In this document: positions 11,990-23,427 of the stretch, piece by piece | Layout: every line of letters starts with the position of its first letter | Numbering within the stretch: position 1 is the first letter of the stretch | Assembly: GCA_945910005.1 (NCBI GenBank) | Contig: OX246747.1 | Coordinates: 35,250,622 to 35,314,621, forward strand | Direction of reading: 5' to 3' | From: Isoperla grammatica | Taxonomy: Eukaryota; Arthropoda; Insecta; Plecoptera; Perlodidae | DNA length: 64,000 bases | The notes under the pieces: generated by a model | What the model saw: only the letters and a program-made list of their open reading frames with translations | Databases searched by the model: none | What the model was told of the DNA's origin: nothing | Made by a program: the position numbers and the translations under genes

Positions 11990-13926
11990 CCAGCAGCAAC
12001 ATTTATGATTGGCATTTGTTTACTAAGGAAAACTCGACTATAAAGATTAAACGGTTAATTTCTTAATCTATTCCTGTCATGGATTTTATTCTGGAAACTT
12101 ACGACTTAATCTACAGATTGGATGCAAGTATTGACATTAATTTAGTTCTTATCTTTATTACTAAATACGTCTATGAAGGGTTTATTATTATTGTATAGCT
12201 GATTATTAAGTCATGATTTTACTAGATTGTTTATAGTGACGTCAGAAAGCCGTGGGTATATACTAGGAGACAAAAGTAAATCATGGGTATGGCGGAAACG
12301 AAGCCTAAACCAATATAAAAGCAGAGAGAAAGAATGAAAAAAATAATTTATTGAACGATGTTAACTCAAACTAAAAAAATTGTGATTTGAAAATCATGGA
12401 TCAGACTTTTCCGTCTAATTCTAAAATTAACTTAAAAACAACGAATAAAATTACAAAAATTAACATTCACAGAGAAAACCCTTATAATATATGAATCAAC
12501 GAAATCCGATCAACATTGGAACTATGGTCGTTCTCAAATCTCAATATAGGGACCATGATGAAAAAAACAAGAATGTAAATTTCGATAATTCTAAAGCGAT
12601 CAATATATTTGTTATTAATTCACCATCACTTCCACACAAACGATTTCATTGTTATCGAATTATCGATGATGTTTTCATAAATAATACATTAACAATATAT
12701 AGTAAAACCTTATAGCAGGTGGCTACCTAGACAGACACAGACAGAAAGTCATTAAATATTTAAATTGGTTTTACCGTAATTAAAAAATAATTACCCTTGT
12801 CGGAAGGCGTAAGAAGTGCATTTACTTGTATGTTGTAGATATGTGCATTTACTTGTATGAACTACCTTGAAAAGATTCATTTCTAGTTGTTTCAGAGGAA
12901 AACGAAAAAGTAGATTCTTGTATCAGTATGTATCAAACAAGCCAAGGTCTTTTCAATTTCAGAGCGGCGAAACAATTTTCAACAATTAAAAAATAATTGT
13001 CTTAGATCTTTGCTGCTGCAAATTAGAAGAGATATTTTTTAATAAACCACTTTAACTTCCACTTAACGTGCGTAATTTAGCTGACAAAGTAACGAGCAAT
13101 AGTGAGTTACAAATCATAAAGACATACTGCTATGTACGGACAGCGAAGCAAAGAATCCATTATTGGATCTAATTCAACATACTTCGAATTTAAGGCTGTG
13201 TCCACCATCTTATAATTCCGAGATTTGAGTTTGTTAAATTTGCTTTAAAACTATATAAAATTGTGACAAAATAATACAAGCCATATACCATCTCCCAGAA
13301 AACGTTGTACTATATCATATGAATGTTTCGTTGATCAAATAAACATTTACGTTTACCAAAATGTTACACTTCATTTGCAAAGGTCTATTGTAGCAGCACA
13401 TATATGGAAATAAGAAACATTTGAAAAACGGAAGAGAAAGCAATACCTTCGCAAAAAGATACATTTGATAATACATTTATTCTATCTTCTATCCATACTT
13501 TATACCCTATATCTTTTTCGACCTATTTAACAATTTACTGTACCCCACTTTTAATCATTTCCATTACTGCTTAGTTCGTATATTATAACATTAGTATGTA
13601 ATTAATTGTACGGTATGTTTCTTTATGTTTATGTCTATATTGAATTTGCACTAGTGGAATTTGTATTCTGTTGCAAATAAAGGCCTAATAATAACATTTA
13701 AAGCATTTTTAACAGCATTTTTAACTTCTACTTATCCTATACAAAATTCGACAAAAATTAAGGCTCCTTGGTATGTTTGACATGATCTATTTTCTCACTT
13801 ATTGACACTTCAAATTGTACTCCACTGTATGAGGGCATAGAAATAACAAGATCATCAAACAAGAATTTTTGTCATGTGCACTGGCTACCCGTTCATAATC
13901 AATGGTCGCTGAAAAAAGTACCTTAT
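11990..13926. other. Unassigned AT-rich DNA
   Basis: Nearly 2 kb with no recognised gene. A direct repeat of GTGCATTTACTTGTATG lies near 12816 and 12843. A 74-codon frame at 12491-12715 has no recognisable motif or support and is not called. Confidence 0.5.
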
Positions 13927-14244
13927 TCATAGGTTGCACGTACGTCACATCTTTGCGCGTGGCGGCCACATTTGTGATCAAACTTTGACGTTGCCATGGA
14001 GAAACAATTGAAGGCTGACATGACAGAACACATAAATTCTTCGTTCTTTAAAATCCAGTCTGTTTTTGAAATAAAATTGATATATATGTGGTAATTTTTT
14101 ATTTTTGTATTACTTTTGTTTAACTTTTAAATTCTAAATTAGGCTTATTTATTAAATTTGAATAGTATTTGCCAATGATCTCGGATTGGTCCTCCTCAAT
14201 TGTGTCGCAATCATGGCCGCTGTGACGTCACGTGGGAACTATGA
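13927..14244 (-). mobile_element. MITE B, copy 2
   Basis: About 318 bp, inverted relative to copy 1 and matching it along its length, from TCATAGGTTGCACGTACGTC to ACGTCACGTGGGAACTATGA. The comparison of the two copies defines the family ends. Confidence 0.9.
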
Positions 14245-14281
14245 ATAGCAAAATAGGTTGTATATTATTCTAAGTATATGG

Positions 14282-14400
14282 GTCGCCATGGCAACGTTTA
14301 TTCAAACTGTCACAGAATGGCGGACAAACATGGCTGCCAAGCGCACAGATGTGAGATACGAACAGAACAACCGATATGAATAATTTACAATCTACCATCT
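14282..14400. repeat. Diverged B-like fragment
   Basis: GTCGCCATGGCAACG and, further on, GCTGCCAAGCGCACAGATGTGA echo the CCATGGCAAC and GGCCGCCACGCGCAAAGATG words of MITE B. The fragment ends near TTTACAATCTAC. Probably an old related copy. Confidence 0.4.
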
Positions 14401-14504
14401 ATTAATTAATTAATGTTTTATGATCACTCGTTCCGTTGTTCATGAATATTATCTTATCTTATCATTGCTATATACACAATTATGATTGTGTTTATAGTTT
14501 TCGC

Positions 14505-15085
14505 GTTTTATGACGGCACGATGACGGCCATATTGGATTTAAGCAATCTCTCATGTATGATTGAAGCATAACCTTAAAAAGATGAGCGGGTAGGATTTTT
14601 AAATTACATAAAAGCAGTGTTTAGAATATTAAGAAATCATTTGAATTCAAGATAAAAATCACGAATTTCCAAACAAATATATTTTATAGGTCTCTCACAG
14701 CAAGAAGTAAGATAGTATCCGGACCGCCCACATTTAGTTATCAACTTAACAAGCGCGAATCACTGACATTTTCCTGATTATCTAGTACAATTTGGTTGCG
14801 GTAAGTTTTTTGACGGTAACACACAAGAAAACGTGCAAGCAGGTTTCCGTCAAAAAAACTTAACGCAACCAAATTTTACTAGATAATCGGAAAAAACGTA
14901 AATGATTCGCACTTGTTAAGTTGGAAACTAATTGTGGACGGTCCTGACTCCCCTGAAACTATCTTACTTCTTGGTGTGAGAGACCTTTTTTTTTATAAAA
15001 CACGCCTAATTTTAACGAAATGGGGTGTTTTTTCTATTTAAATTGCTTCAATCGTTTCTCCATGGCACATAAACATATAACCAAG
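14505..15085 (+). mobile_element. MITE B-like copy 3, split by element H
   Basis: The left part has GACGGCCATATTGG, comparable with the ACAGCGGCCATGATTG end of B. The right part, after the hairpin element, has AAAACACGCCTAATTTTAA and CAATCGTTTCTCCATGGCA, matching the right half of B. Together they read as one diverged B copy interrupted by H. Confidence 0.55.
14688..14986. mobile_element. Hairpin element H, 299 bp
   Basis: A near-perfect long inverted repeat. The left end is AGGTCTCTCACAGCAAGAAG and the right end, inverted, is AGGTCTCTCACACCAAGAAG. The arms are about 130 bp and include GATTATCTAGTA and its counterpart, separated by a short spacer around 14830. The high arm identity suggests a recent element or one kept alike by pairing. 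Confidence 0.88.
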
Positions 15086-15159
15086 GGGCCATTAAACCAC
15101 AATAACCATCTTAAAACGTCTTCAGTGTTTTAGATAATATCAAGGATCAGATAGACACC

Positions 15160-15575
15160 TTCTAAGATCTTTGCACGCATACAAGACTCTTCACATCGCA
15201 TTGTTAAGTTCTTTGGAACGAATTAAGATATCATCAAAACATACCTTGAAAGATCTCGCTTACAAATTAGATATAACACTTATTGTTAAGATCTTTGGAA
15301 TCCGTGAAAATCAAGTCTCCGTAAACTAAGATCTTTGATTTGTATTTCGTCGTTATCTTTGCGATACGGAAGCGACCGTTTTAAAAACAAATCCCTTACG
15401 CAGTTAAGATCTCTGCATTCATTGAAATCGAGCTATCAAGATCGGGATGACATATCAAGATTTCGTTACCAAAAAACCAAGGAACACCCACGGAAAGATA
15501 AACCACTTGTTCGTGTTATGAGGATGAACGACGCATGCGCACGGCGCCATCTTTATAACGATCTTCAGCGCGATC
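15160..15575. other. Cluster of AAGATCTTTG-like words
   Basis: AAGATCTTTG is exact at 15164, 15289 and 15328. AAGATCTCTG lies near 15404, AAGTTCTTTG near 15208 and AAGATCTCGC near 15250, with GATCTTCAGCGCGATCT near the right end. Spacing is irregular, so this is not a simple tandem array. It looks like subterminal motifs of an unrecognised element. Confidence 0.5.
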
Positions 15576-16791
15576 TATGAAGCAATTACAAAACTAACAC
15601 TATTATATTATACGTATCTCGTATCTATCTGGAATAGTTTAACATTGCACGCAATACACAGAGTACTTTGTATTCATTTATTCTGTAAAGTTATAACTTC
15701 ATTTGAACTCTTTCTTATTCAGAGAAAATCAAAGTTTGTTAAGTGTGTTCTGATAGAAATAGCTTGAAATGAGTTAGAATTTAAGTTCTTTTTTTGTTCG
15801 TGTATTTAAAATGACATTTAATATTCAATAATACAAGTTTGGAATCTAGATATCATAAAGATCTTCAGACAATATCATTTATAATGAAGGATTTAAAAAA
15901 TGTATTATCAAATAAGGCTATATTTGTCTAATTTTCCCAAACATAATACATTTTGTATCTTTTTTTTTAAATATCTGAAAATCATAATAGGGCTGCCGTA
16001 GAATTACACAATTTTTATATCGAATGCAGTTTTAAAGATACAAAACAAATTTTTTTAAGTTGTCACACTTTTCAAGCTACTTGGGCATCAGAAAGTGTTT
16101 AGTTTATACAAATATACTTATTTTAATACATTTCTTACTAATGATTATCATGACATATTTAGACTCATATTTCGACAAGAATGCCAATCGCGACGAATAT
16201 TATATCATACTCTTTCGTTGCTATAAAAAATATTGTTAAAATAAGTGTTTATTTGGCGATCGCCTCTTATATTATCGCTATTGTCAGGTTTTTGGTTCAG
16301 TTAATTCAGTCTCGAGTATACAAAACCCCGCTCAAGTGTGTATACGTACTACGTTCCACTTACACATTTAAATTATGCATTTGGGCAGAGCAACACATTG
16401 TGAATTACCCACCTCACACACGCACGCACACACACATGCAACTGCAACAATATATTCTAACTTAGCTTATTATAATATTACAAATCTTCACGATAAGACT
16501 TGGCCGGCTACAATTTGCGTGACCCCTTAATATAAAAACCTACGTATGAATTAATTACCATATACAGTCTTATATAATTAAACAAACGTATAAAAATCCA
16601 GTTTTTGATTACTCTACCATAGCTACGAAAATATGAAGATTATAAATACGATAAATTTAATTCTGTTAGGTTTGTCTTAAATATTTATGTTTTTTTTCTC
16701 TTCTCTACTTCTTATTCTTACAGCTGCGTCAAATTAAGTGCAAATAGTTTAATAACGGATTAGGTGCTATGAACAATGCTCTTGCATGGGA
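15576..16791. other. Unassigned AT-rich DNA
   Basis: Contains a small CACACACGCACGCACACACA patch near 16414. No gene is supported: a 94-codon frame at 16181-16465 has a hydrophobic start but runs into this CA repeat. Confidence 0.5.
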
Positions 16792-16819
16792 AGTGTGTGT
16801 GTGTGTGTGTGTGTGTGTG
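16792..16819. repeat. GT dinucleotide repeat
   Basis: About 14 GT units, followed downstream by degenerate GTGTGTATCTGTGTG sequence to about 16880. Confidence 0.95.
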
Positions 16820-17379
16820 ATTCTAGACATGTAATTATTTCACACAGTATGTATGTGTTTGTGTGTATCTGTGTGTGCATCTGTGAGTAAATAACAGTGG
16901 GATTGTTAGTGTGTGGATGTGCATTTCGGTATCAAATAAACATATGCGGATTAGGAAGGAATGAGAAAAGGTGGTAGCTGATATTCTGGCCTAGGGCGCC
17001 AATTATGTCGCAAAGCAGGTTTCAACCCTTTATATGTTACTTGTTTCACTATATATACACACTAAAAAGTACCATTACATGCAAAAAAGGAGGATAATTT
17101 CTTGCTTTGAATAGTTTAAGAAACAGTTTAGTGTTTGTTTCTGACAACGGCTATCTGCTTATCTACACACACAAAGCATAATAATCAAGGTTTTAAACCC
17201 ATTTCTCCTGCATTGTACATCATCGTACAATAAAACCAAATAATTCTCCTTGAAATGTTCAAGAAAGTAAGATTTTTAATAGGTACTTATCACTAAGGTA
17301 CTTATCACCATAACAGATGCAATATAACGCTTATTGATTGGTACCTTATCATTACATTTTCAATGTATTTATTGTTATA
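16820..17379. other. Unassigned DNA
   Basis: A tandem echo AGGTACTTATCAC near 17281 and 17296 is the only structure noticed. Confidence 0.45.
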
Positions 17380-17475
17380 ACGAAGGGGAGGGGGGGGGGG
17401 GAGTATCGGCTCCCCCTGACATAAAACTTGGGGGGTTTTTAGCCCTGTCACCCCCCGTACTCGGTCCCTATGCGC
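17380..17475. repeat. G-rich patch with C-rich partner runs
   Basis: A run of about a dozen G bases at 17389-17401 is followed by CTCCCCCTG, GGGGGG and CACCCCCC within 70 bp. This G-run to C-run layout recurs at several places in the window and can form a hairpin. Confidence 0.6.
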
Positions 17476-17633
17476 CCAGGGTGTGATTGATAAGTGTACC
17501 CGTTGGTATTCAAAACGATGAGGGGTGATAGATGAAGATGAAGGACAATGCCCAAACCTCATGCCTAGAGATACATCTTTTTAGCATTAATTTTCCACAA
17601 AATGTACGATTACGTATTTTAAATTTACTGTTA

Positions 17634-17860
17634 TGTAGCATCTAATCTTTATTTTCATCAAAACCCTGAATATGAGAGGGTTTCTAAGACTTATAATGAA
17701 CATTTTATGCAGGTATTTAAAATCAATTTAATTTGTAACTACTTAAAAATGGTTAGAATGCAATTTAACTCACTCTCAACTATAATCTTAATTTTGTTGT
17801 AACATTTAGAATTTTCAAAAATAAATATTCAGTGATTTAGAATCTAAAACCAAAAAACGC
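17634..17860 (+). repeat. Dispersed repeat pair X, copy 1
   Basis: TAGCATCTA, TTTTCATCAAAACC, GCAG followed by TATTT, AAATCAATTTAAT and ATTTTCAAAAAT occur in the same order and with similar spacing at 20711-20910. The family is unidentified. Confidence 0.55.
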
Positions 17861-18246
17861 TACAAGAAAACGTATCTGTGCGGTAAAGAACTTGCGCGGC
17901 TTATAACATAAGCCACCACCACCATCACAAACAAACGGCATTTTAGTTTATGACGAGCTGTATTGTATGTGATTGTGAGCGTAGGTGTGTTATGTGAAGT
18001 GTTACACAGACAACAATAATATTCTTAAATGTCAAACTGTTGTGTGATTTACGAGTATCAAACGGTTCTACTTTAGATTCACACACAGCTTATAAGGACG
18101 TGTTAACTCACTGCTCACTACATCTAAGTCCATTATACTCCTCACATAATCCATTAAAATAATAATTTTTTGTAGGAGTCCCTGCTGTACAATGCTCTAA
18201 GTTGTCCCTAGTCTCTCGCATGCTTACGATATAGCAAGAGTCCAAT

Positions 18247-18490
18247 AAAAAAAAAAATAAAAAAAAAAATCACATTTAGAGTCTACCCACTCAGTAACGA
18301 AACTGATTTGCAGTGGGGGACTTTTATTTAAAGCGACTAAACCAACCCTGTAGGCTCCGAAAACCATCGACGAGTGAGCGATAACCAATCAAAGATCTAT
18401 ATTTCAAATACGAAACATATGAATCAGTGATTGGACAGTGCGAACACCTGCGGACAAATGTCAGAATCAACAAGGCCGATTCAGAACAAC
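18247..18490 (-). repeat. SINE-like family S1, copy 3 (longest 5' end)
   Basis: The A-rich tail is at the left, followed by GAGTCTACCCACTCAG and the family body. At the right it reaches TTCAGAAC, matching the start of copy 1, and includes an extra CCTGCGGACAAATG-type stretch. It is the best guide to full length, about 220 bp without the tail. Confidence 0.88.
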
Positions 18491-18750
18491 TTTGAATTTA
18501 TTGAGTGCTTCGTTGCTAGGACGGCTCCAAAGTCATCAATGTTTTACCTACTTAATTTGCTAGTTAACTTGAAAAACACACAAATGTGAATCTCTCCCTA
18601 CCTTCTTAAATTAAAGTTATAATAAAACTTATATCTATCTAAACAAAATTTAAAACAAAAATGGTTGACAAAACTTATGTCAAAACGAAATCGAAAATTA
18701 TTCAATATCAAATCTTTAGGTACTATTTGTATTCTTAATTTTGTTTAGTT

Positions 18751-18781
<31 letters not shown>

Positions 18782-19414
18782 TAAGATTAACTATTAAGTG
18801 TAATTTGTTTCTATTTTCGTTTTGATATAAATTGTATGTTATTCTGTGTCTTACGGCAACAGCTATGGCTGCAGAGACCAATAAAGGTGGTTATTATTAT
18901 TTTTGACGTCAATGGAACTGAAACCAAATCGAAATCGAACATAAATAAACCACTAATCGAACTAAAATCCGACCCATCCAAAATCCACAATCTTAAACCA
19001 CATATTTCTACTCCCAACACAATTTCCCACACTTTTCATAAATGTATTTCTTTCTTTCTTTCTTTCCCACAACTACCACCAGCATTGACCCATCCATGCA
19101 CGGATTAATAACTTAACCATATAATAATACCCCTCTTGACGATTTAAAACCTCCCCTGCTTATTATAGCAAGTGATTACAATTTGCAAATGCCTGCACCG
19201 AGTCCACGGTAATTACCCCTCATTACACATATTGGAGTCTAGAGTGTAATTATATACTCTAAGTACACTGTACACCAACCACAATGGAGCAGCTAAGTAA
19301 ATGAGAGACCTTGGGATGAGGTAAAGAGTTTGAGTGGCCAATGGGAATTAAATCAAAGCACGACTCTGGTAGGTAAGAACATAAAATGATGGACATAGAC
19401 GGTCATCATACTCC
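18491..19414. other. Unassigned DNA with small microsatellites
   Basis: A TA run lies at about 18752-18778 and a TTTC run at about 19049-19068. A 90-codon frame spanning 18836-19108 includes the TTTC run and is not supported as a gene. Confidence 0.5.
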
Positions 19415-19790
19415 TAGTGTACATAATGTACTTAAGTAACGTACTTAAGTAACGTACTTAAGTAACGTACTTAGTATGAACTGAAGTAGCGTACTTAGGT
19501 ACATGTGTTAGTGTATGAAGTACCTTATAAAATGCCTACACTATGCACTAATGTAATCTACTTAAGTAACATACTTAAGTAGCGTACTTAAGTACACGTG
19601 TAGTCGTTATTGTATTAAGTACCGTATAAAATGCCTACACTATGTACTTAGGTAACTTACTTAAGTCACGAACTTAGAAACACGTGTAGTCGTTATTGTA
19701 TTAAGTACCTTACAAAATGCCTTCACTATGTACTTAAGTATCGTACTTAAGTATGGTACTTAAGTAGCGTACTTAAGTATAAGTATGTTT
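19415..19790. repeat. TACTTAAGTA minisatellite
   Basis: The basic unit is about 13 bp, GTACTTAAGTAAC, and contains the palindrome TACTTAAGTA. A longer period of about 100 bp is superimposed, marked by AAAATGCCTACACTATG near 19530 and 19627 with a one-base variant near 19714, and by CACGTGTAGTCGTTATTG twice. The higher-order organisation is partial and degenerate. Confidence 0.9.
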
Positions 19791-19822
19791 AGTTATTACA
19801 TTTAGGGATAATTTACGCGATG

Positions 19823-19911
19823 GGGTTGGATACCTGGAGATTCCTAACACAGTGGGCGTGACTAATGAGTAATGAGGCTTGTGCACACTGCTAAGAGCAA
19901 GGTATCCAACC
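19823..19911. repeat. Small inverted repeat, 89 bp
   Basis: GGTTGGATACCT at the left and AGGTATCCAACC at the right are perfect 12-bp inverted copies, and AGGTATCC repeats again just beyond. It could be a tiny MITE or a chance local palindrome. Confidence 0.4.
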
Positions 19912-20710
19912 AAGGTATCCAAGGTATCCACCAAAATACAATTATCTGCACAAATTACCATTTTCGACTGCGCACAAACGGCAATAACAGTATCCAACTG
20001 CGCTGTAAAATAGACCCTATAACATCCCCAATGACCGCAAGAAACGAGCGTAAAATTGCATCGGATCCAGGTATTTATTTTGACTACCTGCTCCCCTTAA
20101 AGGGTTAGAGTCGCCAACACGGACAGTAGGCTATTGGGTCATTATACACAATTTGAGTCCTTCATCCCCTCCGCCCCCCTTGACATGTAACAAGTCGACC
20201 CCTTCAGACCCCCATTCAACGGGCACCCATTCAGGCGCAATGACTACAGACTTGTAAACAATTTTGAGCCTATTTTGACAGCTAACTGAATGGGAGCACA
20301 GGGGGTTGTAATTTGAACATATTGATGGGCACCTTTGTGAATATTGTAACTTTTTCCCTTTTGTGGTTTTCAAGAATTATTGTCCGTAAAGAGGATTATT
20401 GGGTATTCACGACAGAGATTTCGTCAACAATACTCCAATAACTATATATATACCGAGAAATTCGAGCCTGTTGAGTTTTACTACCTGATCGAAATACATT
20501 GACCTTGGACTAAACACGACTACATAGCTACATATTTCACATTAATATATATATATATATAACGATACTGTTACGACTAGTCTGCTATTGTTCTACCAGA
20601 CTTACGTTGAACCAACGTTGCAATATAAGGATTAATTATGGGTAAATCTTAGTTTTTAACATTAATTATCTCTTAACGTAACATTAATTATTTTAAATTA
20701 AGCGTCTATT
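19912..20710. other. Unassigned DNA
   Basis: A few short repeats of AAGGTATCCA at the left edge and a TA run near 20546. No gene is supported. Confidence 0.45.
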
Positions 20711-20910
20711 GTAGCATCTATTTTCTTCTTTTCATCAAAACCTTGAAAATGTAGGAGGTTCTTGCACTTTAGATGGAAAATCATGTGCAGATATTTGAAA
20801 TCAATTTAATTATAACTTTTATTAAAAAAATAAAATTAAAAAAATATTTAAAAAAAAACGCAAAAAGTGCAGGTTTAAAATCATTATTTTGTAGACTTTT
20901 CAAAAATATA
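20711..20910 (+). repeat. Dispersed repeat pair X, copy 2
   Basis: Shares ordered words with 17634-17860, including TAGCATCTA, TTCATCAAAACC and AAATCAATTTAAT. The middle has gained A-rich sequence. Confidence 0.55.
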
Positions 20911-21353
20911 TATTCTCCTATTTAGGGCATATAAAAGTTTTAAAACATAGCCAATTATAGAACAGCATCGCGATAGCTCTCGCTGCTCTGGCAGATGTTT
21001 ATTAGAGCGTATAAAAGGGGGCTGGTGATATGTTACGCTATTGTCAAAGGGGTTGGCTACCAGACTTACGTCGTGACGCGCTGAGGGGAGGGGAGGAATG
21101 TGGGGGAGGGGGGGGGGGGGGTTCAGGTTTGAGGAGGGTGTGAAGTGTGAACCTGACAGGTGGCGCCAATGTTGCAGACGCCTCAACCCTCGCTTCCACT
21201 ACCCACAGACCTTGATCTAGATTATAGATTAGAGACAGACATCGACACGGTGATAAAACGCTTAGATTAAGATGTGTACACTTAAAAGTCGACTAAAGTG
21301 GAAAAAATAGTTAGGTCAACGTGCTTAAATGGTAGAAGAAGTCATTAAGAGCG
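20911..21353. other. Unassigned DNA with a G-run
   Basis: A run of about twelve G bases lies at 21109-21121. A 100-codon minus frame over the region is proline-rich only because of the G tract. Confidence 0.5.
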
Positions 21354-21720
21354 AAGGGTAGTCTCAATGAGGTCAAAAACCACAGACAATTTTCGTTATT
21401 TAATTTAATCTCAAGATTGCAACAAGAAATCGAAAATCTAAATCAAAAGCGCACTGTTTGTTGGTAATTTCTACAGACTGAATGGAATATTATAACCATT
21501 AGCGTAGTTATTTCGATTATGAATTCGATAATTAATAATTAAATTAATTATATTAAAAAACATACTGATTACAATGTAAGGCACAACTTAGAGCATTCAG
21601 TATGTAGGGCTTACTAAACCACAGTGCGCTGTTGATTCAGATTTTCGATTTCGAAGCCCATTCTTGTGATATAATTTATAAATTAAAATTGTGTGCGGTT
21701 TTTGACGTACAGGTATCCTT
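21354..21720. mobile_element. Palindromic MITE I, copy 1
   Basis: Left end AAGGGTAGTCTCAATGAGGT with TCAAAAACCACAGACAATTT following; right end, inverted, AAGGATACCTGTACGTCAAA. The arms continue through AATCTCAAGATTGCAAC, GAAATCGAAAATCT and the CTACAGACTGAATG/CATTCAGTATGTAG pair. Total about 367 bp with a short AT centre. Four copies are present in the window. Confidence 0.85.
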
Positions 21721-22017
21721 TCCTGTTAAGTTCTGACAAATTTGTTTTTTGTTTGAATGTTTGCAGCCCTGTCAGATTAGCATCGTCTTTTGTTCTCAAC
21801 AGTTTATAAATAATCTTCATTTAGCGATTAAAAATGTTATCATAAATACTATCAACATAATAATACATTTTAGAAAGATCCCACCATAAATAAGAATTAA
21901 AGCTAGAATTAGAATAGAAGTTTTTAAAAACTTTTCGAGAACTTTGGATAGTAGATAGATTTATGTGTTGTAACCTGCGTAAAAAGTTTTGGTTTCATCG
22001 TTTTTCTTTGTTCTATT

Positions 22018-22190
22018 GAAATATCGATCTTTGATTGTTATCGCTCACTCGTCGATGGTGTTCGAGGCCTACAGGGTTGGTTTAGTCACTTTAAATTAAA
22101 GTCCCCCACTGAAAATCAGTTTAGTTACTGAGTGGGTAGACCCTAAATGTGAATTTATTTATTAATTAATTAATTTATTTATTTATTTAA
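22018..22190 (+). repeat. SINE-like family S1, copy 4
   Basis: 5'-truncated at GAAATATCGATCTTTGATT, then the usual body, the GAGTGGGTAGACC hairpin end and a TTTATTTATTAATTAATTAA tail. Confidence 0.87.
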
Positions 22191-22334
22191 CACAGATGAC
22201 TTGAAGTGAAGAGTTTAGGGCAATAATTTTAAACGTTTGTTTTTTCAATGTATTGAACATTTGACCATCCACCATTCGTGAATTAATAGGTAGTTTTTAA
22301 AATCGAACGACAAACTTCACTGAATTTTGAAATT

Positions 22335-22470
22335 ATTTGTCTCGTTGGTCTAATCACTAGTGGGTTTTTTATTCCTGCTGCAAACCGACAAGGTTACAGT
22401 ACAGGGTTCGATTCCTGATTCGGACTGGTATTTTGTAAATTTTGGAACTTGTAAACGGTGACTTTGAAAC
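22335..22470 (+). repeat. tRNA-related SINE fragment
   Basis: TCGTTGGTCTAATCACTAGTG followed 40 bp later by GGGTTCGATTCC gives A-box-like and perfect B-box-like words at tRNA spacing. The acceptor stem does not close, so it is not a working tRNA gene. The head recalls tRNA-Pro type sequence. Confidence 0.55.
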
Positions 22471-22548
22471 CGTCGTAGTAAAGAAGCACGTAATTAATTG
22501 TATTGTTCAGTTCTAGTAGTGGATAGACTATACATTTATTTGTAGACA

Positions 22549-22912
22549 ACGGAACACCGAAGTTAAGCTACCTCGGACTAGGTCAGGAGGTGGATGGGTG
22601 ACCACTCTCCTCTGAAACACTAGTGTTACCGTTGTTTAGAGCAGATTGGAGGGTTCGAAAGCTTGTGTAACAGCTTCGTTCTTCTCGTCAACAGTCCAGG
22701 TTAGTGGAGGAACCTATGACCGGTCAAAGTTACACCGTCCTTTCGGATGGGACGTAAAGCCGATTGGTACTTTTCGACAGGAGTAGGCTACGTGCCGGTA
22801 CCAGGCTACCCCTCCTCCCTTCCTCATTATCATTCATCAATCATCACTCATCAGGCTAAAGAGGGCATTGTGCCCTACACTGGCCTTAATTACAATATAG
22901 TAGTAGTATATA
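22549..22912 (+). repeat. SINE with 5S rRNA-like head
   Basis: CACCGAAGTTAAGC at 22555 and GGTGGATGGGTGACC near 22589, followed by a TGTTACCGTTGT end, correspond in order to the internal control boxes and 3' end of 5S rRNA. Then comes a core with CCTTTCGGATGGGACGTAAA, a word type I recall from conserved central domains of animal SINEs. GTAGACA occurs at 22542-22548 and 22913-22919 and fits a 7-bp target duplication. The head lacks the first third of 5S rRNA, so it is not a 5S gene. Confidence 0.75.
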
Positions 22913-22919
22913 GTAGACA

Positions 22920-23427
22920 TTTTATTTACTTATTTATTTAATGTCTATCCTATTCAGTTATAAAAACTGATTTACAAAGGAGGAACTTAAATAAAACTAA
23001 GCTATGCAAACAATTGATAATAATGAAATCATAAATAACAATAGCAACAACAAAAAACTACTGTACTATAAAAATAAAAATCAAGAACAAGAAAATATAA
23101 TTGAGAAATGAAATAAAATCAAATAAAAATTCATTGCACGTCCTATTTCGCCAGATTGCTATAAAGTCTCCAATACGTTGTACTCATGATTGTACCCAAC
23201 CAACCTGTCCCTTGCACCAAACATGTGACATAATAACCCCCGACATTCTTCGAGCTGCTCCTATGACAACTCACTGGGCCTTATAATTGGGCCCCCAAGC
23301 AGACGAGAAGCGAAAAAAACAGACAGGTCCTCCTTACTGCAGTAAACGGTATATGAAACATTGTCTGTCTGTCTGTCTGTCTACCTGTCAAGCTCTCTCT
23401 CTCACTCTCTGTCTATCTCTGTCACAG
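22920..23427. other. Unassigned DNA
   Basis: Begins with a TTTATTTACTTATTTATTTA run that may be an old SINE tail, and ends in GTCTGTCTGTCTGTCTG and CT-rich sequence near 23363-23405. Confidence 0.45.

Noticed and set aside
18811..19108. Overlapping 73- and 90-codon frames near 19 kb
   Set aside because: Opposite-strand shadows that include a TTTC repeat, with no domain or supporting context.
22335..22430. A functional tRNA gene
   Set aside because: A and B boxes are present but the acceptor stem and anticodon arm do not form, so a SINE head is more likely. The same applies near 23.43 and 48.0 kb.
22549..22645. A functional 5S rRNA gene
   Set aside because: The first third of 5S rRNA is missing and the sequence continues into a SINE body.
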